From Campylobacter concisus (GTDB lineage: Bacteria; Campylobacterota; Campylobacteria; Campylobacterales; Campylobacteraceae): 64,000 nt of DNA. Made by a program: the position numbers and the translations under genes. Of this stretch, positions 46,146-55,308 are shown piece by piece; position 1 is the first letter of the stretch; every line of letters begins with the position of its first letter. The stretch is from NCBI RefSeq assembly GCF_003048535.1, contig NZ_PIRQ01000003.1:1-64000 (forward strand). Direction: 5' to 3'. A model generated the notes under the pieces. The model made no database searches, was not told the DNA's origin, and saw only the letters and a list, made by a program, of their open reading frames with translations.

Positions 46146-46970
46146 TTATTTTTTTAGATAGTATGTAGTTCCATTTGAAAAGCGCTTTTCATAAGCTGGA
46201 GTGTAAGGCACAAGATCAGCGTGCCCAGCGTAAAGCCTACCATCTGGCTTAAGCAATTTATGAAGCCTCTCAACGCATTTTAATCTAAAATCATCATCAA
46301 AATAGATCATCATATTTCTTGAAAGCACAATATCAAATTTTCCTAGATTAAAAATAGCATCATCAAAAACATTTAAAATTTTAAACTCACACCTTGGTAA
46401 AATTTCTTTTTTTATCTTAAATTTATCATCGACTTTTGTAAAAAATCTCTCTTTTTGAAAATCGCTTAATCTATGCAAGCTCCTCTCACTAAAAATACCA
46501 TTTTGACAGCTTGCTATGGCTTCTGAGTTTATGTCTATACCTACGATTGAAATTTCATGCTGTTTAAATCCCATCTCATAAGCAAGCATTGCAAGCGAAT
46601 ATGACTCATCTCCAGTAGAGCAAGGAGCACACAAAATTCTAGCTCCTCCAAGCTCCTTTGCGTAATATATCACATCTTTAAGTTGAGGCAACTCTCTATA
46701 AAAATAAGTCTCATTTACAGTTACTAGATTTAAAATGTCTTGTCGCAAGCTTGAGTTATATCTTATCATCGAAACAAGATCTTTAAAACTTTTTATCTGG
46801 CGATCTCTAATAAAAATGGTAATTCGCTGCAATGTAATATCTCTTTTTGGTTCCAGATCAACTCCGCAAAGAGTTTTGATAACATTCATAAATTCATTAA
46901 AACTATCCATATCTTGTGAAGTATTTGTTTGCATTGTTTTTGTATCTTTTGCATCATTAGTTAATAGCAT
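46146..46970 (-). CDS. cheR: Chemotaxis protein methyltransferase CheR
   Basis: SAM-dependent enzyme that methylates glutamates of chemoreceptors. It is 274 residues: a helical N-domain (about 15-90, with the conserved NETYFYRELPQL at about 83-94) and the Rossmann-like domain with ILCAPCSTGDESYSLAML, VGIDIN, RCEFKILNV and DIVLSRNMMIYFD. The usual STGEEPYSLA loop is STGDESYSLA here, a mild change. It overlaps cheB by 14 bases, so the opposing enzymes are made together; the two receptors at the window start are potential substrates. Confidence 0.95.
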   Translation of the reverse strand: MLLTNDAKDTKTMQTNTSQDMDSFNEFMNVIKTLCGVDLEPKRDITLQRITIFIRDRQIKSFKDLVSMIRYNSSLRQDILNLVTVNETYFYRELPQLKDVIYYAKELGGARILCAPCSTGDESYSLAMLAYEMGFKQHEISIVGIDINSEAIASCQNGIFSERSLHRLSDFQKERFFTKVDDKFKIKKEILPRCEFKILNVFDDAIFNLGKFDIVLSRNMMIYFDDDFRLKCVERLHKLLKPDGRLYAGHADLVPYTPAYEKRFSNGTTYYLKK

Positions 46971-47526
46971 TTAAAAAATCCTCCAGCTCTTTTTTTATCA
47001 TAGTTAGATTTAATGATTTTAAGCTTTGATTTAGCTCTTTTGCACGTTTTGGCATACCATAAACTATCGCGCTCTCTTCATTTTCAGCTATACATTTTGC
47101 TCCAGCCTTATAAAGCTTATCAAGCCCAGATGCACCATCATCTCCGATGCCAGTTAGCAAGATAGCTAGGACATTTGCGCTTTTACAAATTCCAACTCCA
47201 GATTTAAACAACACATCAACATTTGGCGTATATATAGTCTTTTCTTCTGTATTTGGTTTTGCACTGATTGGTAAATTTGGTGATACCACTACATTTTGCT
47301 CGCAAACATATACGGTATTTTCTTTTAAAATTTTCCTCTCATTTAAAATTTCAACATCCAAGCCACACTCTTTTCCGATTTGCATAGCAAAAGAGTTTAT
47401 AAACATTTTATTCATGTGCTGGGCTATCACGATGATAGCTCCATTTAGTTTTACGTTTTTTAATAACTTTTTTAAATGCCCAGGCCCGCCAGTAGACGCC
47501 CCTATTAATATTAATTTTTGTGCCAC
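46957..47526 (-). CDS. cheB: CheB methylesterase, catalytic domain only
   Basis: A 189-residue chemoreceptor methylesterase/glutamine deamidase. The catalytic triad is visible: Ser11 (GASTGGPGH), His37 (IAQHMNKMF) and Asp130 (GIGDDGASG). The N-terminal phosphoacceptor receiver domain of enteric CheB is absent. This matches the receiver-less CheB known in C. jejuni, so the activity is not directly controlled by CheA phosphotransfer. It is first of a cheB-cheR pair. Confidence 0.94.
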   Translation of the reverse strand: MAQKLILIGASTGGPGHLKKLLKNVKLNGAIIVIAQHMNKMFINSFAMQIGKECGLDVEILNERKILKENTVYVCEQNVVVSPNLPISAKPNTEEKTIYTPNVDVLFKSGVGICKSANVLAILLTGIGDDGASGLDKLYKAGAKCIAENEESAIVYGMPKRAKELNQSLKSLNLTMIKKELEDFLNAIN

Positions 47527-47637
47527 AAATAGCCTTTAAAATTTTAATTTAATATTTAACTTACACCACTTTTTGTATATCGTCAATATCCCCGCCACTC
47601 TTTATATGTCTTGCTAATTTTTAAGCAAATTTATAGA

Positions 47638-47898
47638 TCATTTCTTTGTGATCTTATACAAAAAGCTAAAAATTTCAGCAACAGCTTTATATAAATTTGG
47701 TGGAATTTCTTGATCAACTTCAACCTTGCTTAAAATTTCAATAAGATCAGGATCCTCTTTGATCGGTATATCATGCTCTTTTGCAAGATCAATTATTCTA
47801 TTTGCTATCTCACCAGCGCCACTAGCCAGCACTCTTGGAGCATTATCTTTAGATCTGTTGTAGCCAAGAGCTACTGCTTTTTTCTTATTTACTTGCAT
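47638..47898 (-). CDS. FlhB C-terminal-domain paralogue (FlhX/EscU-type export switch protein)
   Basis: An 86-residue soluble protein equivalent to the cytoplasmic tail of FlhB (VALGYNRSKDNAPRVLASGAGEIANRIIDLAKEHDIPIKEDPDLIEIL). It lacks the membrane helices and the N of the NPTH self-cleavage site. Such FlhX proteins are known in Campylobacter/Helicobacter and can substitute for the cleaved FlhB fragment. Its start overlaps the stop of the FliK-like gene by one base. This pairing of the two partners of the flagellar substrate switch is suggestive. Confidence 0.9.
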   Translation of the reverse strand: MQVNKKKAVALGYNRSKDNAPRVLASGAGEIANRIIDLAKEHDIPIKEDPDLIEILSKVEVDQEIPPNLYKAVAEIFSFLYKITKK

Positions 47899-49547
47899 TA
47901 AATTTTCTTATCAAAGCCCACATCAAGGCCACCAAATTTTTTAAATCTATCATTTAGCTTTACTTTTGACAAAGTTTTGATATTAAAGTTTGAAACTATG
48001 AGTCCAAGCTTTGATATTGCTTGTTTTAATTCACTAGAGTTTGAAAGGATTAGCTCCTTAAACTCATTTGTTTGCGTAGCTACCGAAAGATCAATATACC
48101 TTTTATCAATAAGTCCAACCATCACATTTATCTGTCCAAATTTCTTAAAATTCAGATCGATCTGAGCGTAAAATTTATCCTTTTTGCCTTGCTTAAATGC
48201 GATATTTCCACCCTCAACGCCATCCCAAATATAAGGCATATAAGTTTGAATCCCGCCTTGAAGGCTTGATATCATTTGATGCATCTCGATCTGCGAAATC
48301 ATCTTATTTGCAGCATTTACGCTTTGCGGGTTTTGACTTTTTTCACTAATATTTAAAAGCGTACTTTTTATATCTTGGCTTAGCACCTTTGAAATTTCGC
48401 TGCTATTTTTAGTCGTAATGTTATTTATATCGTTTGTAGCGAGATTTAGTTGTTTTAAAAGTGCCTTACTCTCACTTAGCTCATTTTTAGCCAAACTTGC
48501 CTTAGCATCAGCAAGACTTAGGCTATGAGCAAGACGTCTCGCTGCACTTTGGAGCTTATCTTGCAAGCTACCATCCTTCGAGACATCGCTCATCTCATTA
48601 AACGCTTTTACAAGCCCTGCTTCATCGCCTATATTATTTAGCGTTTTTAAATCGTTTTTTATGCTATCAAGGATAGTTTTTAGCTCTTTGTGATTTTGGC
48701 TAAAACCAAAATTTTGATTTAGCTTTTCATTTGCTAGGCTTGCGACTTTCTCGCTTAAATTTGAGATGAAATTTTGCATTTTGCCTATTTGATTTTTTAC
48801 TAGCTCGCCATTTTGATCTTTTGAAAAATTTTTATCTAAAAATTTAACCACACTATCAAGCTTATCAACATCTTTTAAAAGGGTTTTTATGTTTGAGTTA
48901 TCAAGGATATTTTTTGTGTCATTGCTCGCTTTTTCAAGTATAGAAGCAAGCTTTGAAAAAGAGTTTTGATTGTCTAATTTTTCATCATTTAGGGTTAAAA
49001 TTTGATTTAGTAAATTCCCGCTTGAGAGATTTTTTATATCGCTTAGTAGCTTCTGAACCGAGCTTGGAAGCTTCTCTGGACTAAGTGCATCTTTTAAATT
49101 TGCTTCAAGCATTACGCCTGAGTTTTTGATCTGATCATTTAGTGAGCCGGCTTTTAGATCGGCTATTGGTTTTAGAAATTCTTTTAGCTTTAGTGCAAGG
49201 CTCTTTATCTCAGGGCTTTCATTCTGCGTTGCTTCAGCCTCTAAGCTTTTCGCAAGGTCTGATAGCTCGCCCACTAAATTTGGAGCGATTTTCGTATCTT
49301 TTGCCTGAGATAAAATTTGTTCAGCCTTGCTAAGACTTGAAGCACTTTTTAGATCATCAAGTACTCTTGCAACGAGTTTCCCAACATTATCAAGTGTCTC
49401 TGAAATACTCTGCTCACTAGGCGTTTGTACGCTTGGCTGATTTTTAAAAAGCGAGCCTTCATTTTTACGAACTGGCACATTTTGAGTAGCATTTTGCCCG
49501 GTTTGAACCGAAGTATTTGATATATTCAAAGAATTTCCTACGTCCAT
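47898..49547 (-). CDS. FliK-like flagellar hook-length control protein candidate
   Basis: A 549-residue protein with a low-complexity Gln/Ser/Asn/Lys-rich helical N-terminal region (about 1-420). Its C-terminal domain (about 425-545) contains GKKDKFYAQIDLNFKKFGQINVMVGLIDKRYIDLSVATQTNEF, consistent with the beta-rich C-domain of FliK, which contacts FlhB. It has no signal peptide, as expected of a cytoplasmic or exported ruler. It precedes the FlhX gene with a one-base overlap. Assignment is by size, domain layout and neighbour; it could instead be a second hook-length-type protein. Confidence 0.65.
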   Translation of the reverse strand: MDVGNSLNISNTSVQTGQNATQNVPVRKNEGSLFKNQPSVQTPSEQSISETLDNVGKLVARVLDDLKSASSLSKAEQILSQAKDTKIAPNLVGELSDLAKSLEAEATQNESPEIKSLALKLKEFLKPIADLKAGSLNDQIKNSGVMLEANLKDALSPEKLPSSVQKLLSDIKNLSSGNLLNQILTLNDEKLDNQNSFSKLASILEKASNDTKNILDNSNIKTLLKDVDKLDSVVKFLDKNFSKDQNGELVKNQIGKMQNFISNLSEKVASLANEKLNQNFGFSQNHKELKTILDSIKNDLKTLNNIGDEAGLVKAFNEMSDVSKDGSLQDKLQSAARRLAHSLSLADAKASLAKNELSESKALLKQLNLATNDINNITTKNSSEISKVLSQDIKSTLLNISEKSQNPQSVNAANKMISQIEMHQMISSLQGGIQTYMPYIWDGVEGGNIAFKQGKKDKFYAQIDLNFKKFGQINVMVGLIDKRYIDLSVATQTNEFKELILSNSSELKQAISKLGLIVSNFNIKTLSKVKLNDRFKKFGGLDVGFDKKI

Positions 49548-49550
49548 TTT

Positions 49551-50795
49551 TTACTTTTTATTTTTTCTATCGGCAAAATTTCCATTTTGCTCAATAGTAG
49601 CGATACCAGCCGTCCTTGCAACGAGCCTATCGTTATACTCTTTTCTCATGTGCTGTGGTATAGTTTTTTGCGTTAGCGCAAATAAAATAAGCCCGGCAAA
49701 AAGCACCAAATAAACATAGATAAAGCCAAATGCTCCAAAAATTTTCATCGCATAGCTCATAAGAAGCGGCGAAAAAAGCGAAGCCAAAGAGTAGCTAAAT
49801 AGCAAGGCACGTGCGACTTGCACGCTCTTTGTCTTGTCTGTGATCTCATCATTTGCCCTAGCCAGAGAAAGCCCATAAGTGCAAAAAATTCCAGCCCCAA
49901 AAAAGAATGAAAGCAGATATTCAACCGTTAAATTTTTGCCATTTAGCAAAAACAAAACCGCGCTTATTAAAGCCACACTGCTACAAAGCAAAATAGCTGG
50001 CCTTCTGCCATATCTATCAGAAAAACTACCGATAAAAACTTGAGCTAAAAAGCCTCCGATCATCGCAACCGTCATAAAAAACGATGCCTCTTTTGTGCCG
50101 TATCCTTGAAGCAAGACAAAAAGGCTTGCCATCGAAAAAAAGCCGTTTATTGCTAAGCCTGCAATGAGCGCGCCAACAAGAGCAAGCGGAACGATACCAA
50201 AAATTTTTGGAATATTTATGGGCTGACGCTCTGGGATTTGAGGCTGATTTATACGGATCAAATTTAATGGAATGCTTGAGAGCATGATAAAAGCTGCACT
50301 TATGATAAAAATTTCAAAGGTATTAAGATCAAGCGCCAAGATCAAAATGCCAAGTCCAAAACTCGTGTAAAAAACGCCTTCATAAAAGGCTATCACGCGA
50401 GATCTTATTTTATTTGGAATTTTTGCATTTAGCCAGCTTTCTATAACCATCAAAAGCGCGTAGTAGCAATATCCCAAAAATGCACGCAATATCGCCCAGA
50501 ATGCTAAATTTTGATTTACCGCATGAAGCATAGCTGAGACTGCAAAAATGGCTGAAAAGATGGCAAAGGCTCTGATGTGGCCAGTAGTTGAGATGACTCT
50601 GTGGGCTGTAATAGTGCTAATTAACGCACCCACAAAAAAGCCTGTATTGATTAATCCAATCTCTAGCTCACCCACTCCGTTTTGCTTAAGAAGTGCGCTA
50701 CAAGATGCGATGACTAGGCCATTTCCGATAAAAAGCAAACTCATACCCAAAAATAGCGGTCCCATCGAACGGATGATCCTAAAGCTACTTGCCAT
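49551..50795 (-). CDS. MFS transporter (YcaD-like)
   Basis: A 414-residue membrane protein with about 12 helices. It shows LLFIGNGLVIASCSALLKQNGVGELEIGLINTGFFVGALISTI, GYCYYALLMVIESWLNAKIPNKIRSRVIAFYE and the later GSFSDRYGRRPAIL, matching the MFS YcaD-type family. The substrate is unknown. It sits 3 bases before the FliK-like gene. A matching MFS gene is remembered at the same place in C. jejuni. Confidence 0.88.
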   Translation of the reverse strand: MASSFRIIRSMGPLFLGMSLLFIGNGLVIASCSALLKQNGVGELEIGLINTGFFVGALISTITAHRVISTTGHIRAFAIFSAIFAVSAMLHAVNQNLAFWAILRAFLGYCYYALLMVIESWLNAKIPNKIRSRVIAFYEGVFYTSFGLGILILALDLNTFEIFIISAAFIMLSSIPLNLIRINQPQIPERQPINIPKIFGIVPLALVGALIAGLAINGFFSMASLFVLLQGYGTKEASFFMTVAMIGGFLAQVFIGSFSDRYGRRPAILLCSSVALISAVLFLLNGKNLTVEYLLSFFFGAGIFCTYGLSLARANDEITDKTKSVQVARALLFSYSLASLFSPLLMSYAMKIFGAFGFIYVYLVLFAGLILFALTQKTIPQHMRKEYNDRLVARTAGIATIEQNGNFADRKNKK

Positions 50796-51345
50796 CAGTA
50801 TCCTTTATGGTATTAAATTTATTCTCCATAAGCCCAAAAACAAATGCACCAATAGGCATCGGGGCAAGCCCCACTAAAAAACCAGACACATTTAGTAAAT
50901 TTTCATTTTTTAAAAATATAAATCCAAAAAAAAGTATCGCATAAGCGACCAAGCGGTAAGGCATAAAGGCTGCTGCGAAACTCTTATCTTTAAATGAAAA
51001 TCTCTGCTTTTTTAGCCTTGCTTTTTCTTCTTTTAGGCTAAATTCTTTTGTCTCATTTTGCACCAAATTTTCATCATCTTCATCGTCCTCTTCTTCTATC
51101 TTGGCTAAAATTTCCTCTCTAGCATTTTCTAGCCGAGAATTTATGCGGTTTTTATAGGCAAAAAAGCTAGCTGTTAAAATGATAAGCGAAGCAAAAAATG
51201 AAATTTGCGAGCTTATGAAAAATTGATTTGATATAAATTTGCCAACCACGCTAAGGGCTAGCCAAAGCGCAAAGTAGCAAATAAAAATCCTGCTAATCGT
51301 CCTCGTCATCATCGTCTTTTTTATAGCCCTTATATCTAGTCTCAT
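50785..51345 (-). CDS. Hypothetical membrane protein with acidic/basic charged centre
   Basis: An unrecognised protein of up to 186 residues with two helices near the N-terminus, a very charged cytoplasmic-looking centre (EEILAKIEEEDDEDDENLVQ and KEEKARLKKQRF) and two helices near the C-terminus. The reading frame starts at 51345 inside the AtpZ gene. ATGs at 51312 and 51309 would shorten the overlap from 53 to about 20 bases and may be the real start (174 residues). It overlaps the MFS gene by 11 bases. C. jejuni appears to have a comparable membrane protein here (remembered). Confidence 0.7.
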   Translation of the reverse strand: MRLDIRAIKKTMMTRTISRIFICYFALWLALSVVGKFISNQFFISSQISFFASLIILTASFFAYKNRINSRLENAREEILAKIEEEDDEDDENLVQNETKEFSLKEEKARLKKQRFSFKDKSFAAAFMPYRLVAYAILFFGFIFLKNENLLNVSGFLVGLAPMPIGAFVFGLMENKFNTIKDTDGK

Positions 51346-51574
51346 CCTTTAGCTCATCTAGGCTTTTAACCTGTGCTTTGTAAGCTTTATAGACATTTAA
51401 AATGGCAGCTGCGATGCCAATAGCAAAGCCTATCCAAAGAGCTGGCGTGAAATTTGTAGCCTTTTTTACAAAATACCCTAGTCCAGTGCCAAGCAAGATC
51501 GCAACTACGATTGAAACGCCAAGACTTAGTTGCTCAGCACCCGCTACGATATCTTTTATCTTAAATTTTGCCAT
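51293..51574 (-). CDS. AtpZ/AtpI-family protein
   Basis: A 93-residue protein with two membrane helices (about 14-32 and 44-63) in the pattern GAEQLSLGVSIVVAILLGTGLGYFVKKATNFTPALWIGFAIGIAAAILNVYKAYK. This matches AtpZ/AtpI proteins, which assist F1Fo ATP synthase assembly or cation supply. It ends in an acidic KDDDDEDD tail. No atp genes are nearby. It abuts hemL (ends on the same base) and overlaps the next gene. Confidence 0.85.
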   Translation of the reverse strand: MAKFKIKDIVAGAEQLSLGVSIVVAILLGTGLGYFVKKATNFTPALWIGFAIGIAAAILNVYKAYKAQVKSLDELKDETRYKGYKKDDDDEDD

Positions 51575-52857
51575 TAAGCTTTTATCTCCAAAAATGCCTC
51601 TTTAGCTGCATTTACCGCTAGATCGATATCCGCTTCACTCATCGCATCGCAGACAAATCCAGTCTCAAACTGACTTGGCGCTAGATAAATTCCACGCTTA
51701 AGCATAGCTTGGTGAAATTTAGCAAAGAGTTTTGTGTCACTCTTTAGCGCATCATCGTAGTTTTTTACTGCATGATCTGTAAAAAAGTAGCCAAACATAG
51801 AGCCACGAACCTCGGTTTGAATGGTGATGCCAGCACTTTTTGCTGCCTCTTTAAAGCCGTCCATTAACTTTGTAGCAAGCTTTTCAAGTCTAGCGTATAA
51901 ATTTGGATCACTATTTATCTTTGAAATCGCCGCTATACCAGCACTCATCGCCACTGGATTGCCACTTAGCGTACCTGCTTGATAGACAGCACCATCTGGG
52001 CTTAAGCAGTCCATTATCTCAGCCTTACCTCCAAATGCAGCGACGTTCATGCCTCCGCCTATGACCTTACCAAATGTAATGAGATCAGCGTCCACCTCGT
52101 GAAATGGATATGAGCCAAGGCGAGAAGCTCTAAAACCGCTCATAACCTCATCAAGGATAAGCACAGCACCAAATTTATCGCAAAGCGCTCTAAGCTCCTC
52201 TAAAAATTTCTTATCAGCTGGTACAAGCCCCATATTTCCTGCAATTGGTTCGATTATGACGACGCCGATTTTGTCTTTATTATTTTCAAAGATGGCTTTT
52301 ACGCTCTCGATATCGTTATAAACTGCTAGATAAGTGTTTTTCACAACATCTTGTGGCACACCGCTGCTTGAAGCGTTGCCGTATGTCGTAGCGCCACTTC
52401 CTGCTTTTATAAGAAGTGCATCGCTGTGTCCGTGATAGCAGCCTTCAAATTTTATTAGTCCATCTTTTTTAGCATATCCTCTAGCCACTCTGATAGCGCT
52501 CATAGTGGCCTCTGTGCCAGAGCTAACGAAGCGAATTTTATCTATTTGTTTAAACTCATCGCATATTAGCTTTGCAAGAGCTGTCTCTTTTGGTGATGGC
52601 GCGCCGTAAGAGACGCCTTGTTTTACAGCAGAGATGATCGCTTCTTCTATGTCTTTGTCGCAGTGGCCAAATATGAGCGGTCCCCAGCTTTGAATGAAGT
52701 CAAGGTATTTTTTACCCTCTACGTCGTATAGATAAGCGCCCTTTGCGTGATCTATCATCACAGGCTCACCTCCAACGCTGCCAAATGCACGAACAGGTGA
52801 ATTTACGCCACCTGGGATATATTTTTTGGCTTCGCTAAATGCTTCTTTATTTGTCAT
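51574..52857 (-). CDS. hemL: Glutamate-1-semialdehyde 2,1-aminomutase
   Basis: PLP enzyme making 5-aminolevulinate in the C5 route to heme. It is 427 residues, the usual length. The PLP lysine is Lys264 ([10 protein letters not shown]); supporting motifs are [36 protein letters not shown] and LDEVMSGFR. It overlaps the cytochrome c gene upstream by 4 bases, so this heme enzyme and a heme protein are read together. Confidence 0.97.
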   Translation of the reverse strand: MTNKEAFSEAKKYIPGGVNSPVRAFGSVGGEPVMIDHAKGAYLYDVEGKKYLDFIQSWGPLIFGHCDKDIEEAIISAVKQGVSYGAPSPKETALAKLICDEFKQIDKIRFVSSGTEATMSAIRVARGYAKKDGLIKFEGCYHGHSDALLIKAGSGATTYGNASSSGVPQDVVKNTYLAVYNDIESVKAIFENNKDKIGVVIIEPIAGNMGLVPADKKFLEELRALCDKFGAVLILDEVMSGFRASRLGSYPFHEVDADLITFGKVIGGGMNVAAFGGKAEIMDCLSPDGAVYQAGTLSGNPVAMSAGIAAISKINSDPNLYARLEKLATKLMDGFKEAAKSAGITIQTEVRGSMFGYFFTDHAVKNYDDALKSDTKLFAKFHQAMLKRGIYLAPSQFETGFVCDAMSEADIDLAVNAAKEAFLEIKA

Positions 52858-53456
52858 TTTTTATCCTTTTGATTTTGTGTTTTTAAATTTATTTTTTGAT
52901 TATCTTTTGGGTTTGTAGCTGGTTTAGTCGGTGTTTTTACCACTGGTGTAGCAGCTTTTGCTGACTCAGCTGGCTTAGCCGTGGTAGTTTTAGCTGGCTC
53001 TACTGGTTTTGTAGCAGGAGCGACTTTAGCAGATTGCTCTGGCTGTTTTTGCGTCGTATCAGCGGAAACTGGCTTGCCCAAATTTTGCGCTTTTGCTGCT
53101 TTTAAAGGAGTACTTATCTTATTCGTAATGTATTCATAAAGAATAGTAGTCTCCTCGTCTGTCAAAAAGTAGCTTGGCATGACACCTTTTGGCTTTGTTA
53201 GAGCTGCTTTAAAGCTCTCAAAATCTATATCATTTATTTTTGGCGCTCTAAGCTCATCGTCAACCGTTTTGTTTACCTTTTTATCAAAGTGTTTATATTT
53301 AGATATGAGACTACCCTCGCCCTTTGTGCCGTGACATTTATCGCATCCTATGCCACGTGGATTTAGGTAAAGCATCTTGGCATATTCGGTCTTTGTGATA
53401 AAATCAGCTCCAAAAATCACCACACAAAAAAGCAAAAACAAAAAAACAGACCGCAT
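52854..53456 (-). CDS. Periplasmic c-type cytochrome with proline/alanine/lysine tail
   Basis: A 200-residue monoheme cytochrome c. A signal peptide (about 1-17) is followed by heme-binding CDKCH (Cys38, Cys41, His42) after NPRGIG. Met93 in GVMPSYFL is the likely axial ligand, and the domain ends near residue 120. The remaining 80 residues are low-complexity, rich in Pro, Ala, Thr and Lys ([20 protein letters not shown]). The tail is unusual for a small electron carrier and may be a spacer or wall-contact region (inference). It precedes hemL with a 4-base overlap and is divergent from folD. Confidence 0.88.
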   Translation of the reverse strand: MRSVFLFLLFCVVIFGADFITKTEYAKMLYLNPRGIGCDKCHGTKGEGSLISKYKHFDKKVNKTVDDELRAPKINDIDFESFKAALTKPKGVMPSYFLTDEETTILYEYITNKISTPLKAAKAQNLGKPVSADTTQKQPEQSAKVAPATKPVEPAKTTTAKPAESAKAATPVVKTPTKPATNPKDNQKINLKTQNQKDKK

Positions 53457-53491
53457 AAACCTCTCTTTAAAAATTTTAATTTAATTTTAGG

Positions 53492-53497
53492 TATGAT
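53492..53497 (+). promoter_or_regulatory. -10 box of folD
   Basis: TATGAT lies 42 bases before the folD start, after T/A-rich DNA (TTAATTTAATTTTAGG), in the divergent region with the cytochrome gene. Confidence 0.5.
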
Positions 53498-53539
53498 ACC
53501 ACCCTTGTGATTAAAAAAGCTTTTAAATAAGGATCCAAT

Positions 53540-54400
53540 ATGAAAATTTTAGACGGCAAAGCCGTATCTTTAAAGGTCAAAGAAAGCGTAAAAGTAAGAG
53601 CTGAAGAACTAAAAAAATTTGGCGTAGAGCCAACCTTAGCTGTCATCTTAGTAGGCGAAGATAAAGCATCTCAAACATATGTTAGAGCCAAAGAGAAAGC
53701 CTGCAACGAATACGGCATAAAAAGTGTAGCCCACCGTCTAAGCGAAAATACAACCCAAGCAGAGCTTCTAGCGCTTATAAATGTGCTAAATTTAGACGAT
53801 AGCATCCATGGAATTTTAGTGCAGTTGCCACTTCCAAAACATATAGATACAAACACCGTTTTAGCAACGATCGATCCAGCAAAAGACGTAGATGGCTTTC
53901 ACGCTGTAAATGTTGGCAAACTTGTCAGCGGCCTTGATGGTTTTGTGCCTTGCACACCGCTTGGCGTGATGGAAATTTTAAAAGAGTATGGCATTGACGT
54001 AGCTGGGCTAAACGCGGTTGTTATAGGTAGAAGTAATATCGTTGGCAAGCCTATGGCAAATTTACTTTTAAACGCGTCAGCAACCGTTACGATCACTCAT
54101 AGCAAGACTAAAAATTTAAAAGAAATTTGCAAAAACGCTGACCTCATAGTTGCAGCCATTGGCAAGCCATTTTTCTTAAAGGCTGATATGGTAAAAGATG
54201 GCGTAGTAGTCGTTGATGTGGGTATAAACAGACTTGATGATGGCAGACTTGTAGGCGATGTGGACTTTGATGAAGTCGCACCAAAATGCTCATACATCAC
54301 GCCTGTTCCTGGTGGCGTGGGTCCGATGACCATAGCCATGCTTTTAAATAATACAATCCTTGCAGCCCAAGCTAAGATAGCTAGCCACAAAAGAGCGTAA
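53540..54400 (+). CDS. folD: Bifunctional methylenetetrahydrofolate dehydrogenase/cyclohydrolase
   Basis: Cytoplasmic enzyme interconverting methylene-, methenyl- and formyl-tetrahydrofolate. It is 286 residues. The catalytic Tyr47/Lys51 pair lies in [10 protein letters not shown]; other motifs are [40 protein letters not shown] (NADP site) and [16 protein letters not shown]. It precedes lepB by two bases, as in C. jejuni. The start follows AATAAGGATCCAAT. Confidence 0.97.
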   Translation: MKILDGKAVSLKVKESVKVRAEELKKFGVEPTLAVILVGEDKASQTYVRAKEKACNEYGIKSVAHRLSENTTQAELLALINVLNLDDSIHGILVQLPLPKHIDTNTVLATIDPAKDVDGFHAVNVGKLVSGLDGFVPCTPLGVMEILKEYGIDVAGLNAVVIGRSNIVGKPMANLLLNASATVTITHSKTKNLKEICKNADLIVAAIGKPFFLKADMVKDGVVVVDVGINRLDDGRLVGDVDFDEVAPKCSYITPVPGGVGPMTIAMLLNNTILAAQAKIASHKRA

Positions 54401-54402
54401 TA

Positions 54403-55308
54403 ATGAAAAAATTTTTTACTAAATTTTATGACTTTTGCTCGAGCTGGACTGGCACAGTCATCATCGTGCTTTTTGTTATATTTTTCATAGCTCAAGCCTT
54501 TGTTATCCCGTCTGGTTCGATGAAAAATACGCTTTTGGTTGGTGATTTTTTATTTGCAAAAAAATTTGTTTATGGCATACCAACACCAAGAATTCCATGG
54601 CTTGAGGTAAAAATTTTACCCGAGCTAAATGACAATGGGCATCTTATCACAGGCGATGGTCCGGCAAGAGGCGATATAGTCGTCTTTCGTTATCCAAAAG
54701 ATGAAAAGACCCACTTTGTAAAACGCTGCTTTGCCACAAGCGAAGATGAGATAGTATTTACCGAAAAAGCCCTCTATCTACGCCCAAAAGAGGGAGATGA
54801 TTTTATAAAGGCAAACTGCCGTGAAAATTTAAACGGCAAAGAGAGTAAATTTGGCTACTCATGTAGCGATATAGCCGAGCTTGATGGCAAACTTTTCATA
54901 AAAGAGCCATATAGATTTAGTGGCATCCACTATGACGAAAATGTAAATTTATTTGAGCAGATGATTTTCATGCTAAATACAAACAAAGATAGTGTTTTTA
55001 TGAAGCTAGTGTCCATTAGCTCACTACCGCAAAATCCAAATTTTAACCTTAATGCATTTTACGTCAAAGTGCCAAAGGATGAGTACTTTATGATAGGCGA
55101 CAACCGCGATCACTCAAATGATAGCCGTTTTTGGGGAAGCGTAGCTTACAAGGACATAGTCGGACAGCCTTGGTTTATATATTTTAGCTGGGACAAGAAC
55201 TACAATGTGCGCTGGGAGCGTATCGGACGCTTTGTAGATACGATAGAAAATGACGAATTTTTCACTAACAAAGCTCTAAAAGAAGGCGAAGTAGATGGGC
55301 TTCATTGA
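54403..55308 (+). CDS. lepB: Signal peptidase I
   Basis: Membrane-anchored protease that removes Sec/Tat signal peptides. It is 301 residues with one anchor helix (about 18-36) close to the catalytic Ser39 (PSGSM); the general-base lysine is Lys107 (HFVKRC), and the conserved GDNRDHSNDSRFWGSV follows near residue 232. An insertion of about 80 residues between the two catalytic parts is larger than in the minimal enzyme. Its end overlaps the M50 protease gene by 14 bases. Confidence 0.96.
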   Translation: MKKFFTKFYDFCSSWTGTVIIVLFVIFFIAQAFVIPSGSMKNTLLVGDFLFAKKFVYGIPTPRIPWLEVKILPELNDNGHLITGDGPARGDIVVFRYPKDEKTHFVKRCFATSEDEIVFTEKALYLRPKEGDDFIKANCRENLNGKESKFGYSCSDIAELDGKLFIKEPYRFSGIHYDENVNLFEQMIFMLNTNKDSVFMKLVSISSLPQNPNFNLNAFYVKVPKDEYFMIGDNRDHSNDSRFWGSVAYKDIVGQPWFIYFSWDKNYNVRWERIGRFVDTIENDEFFTNKALKEGEVDGLH

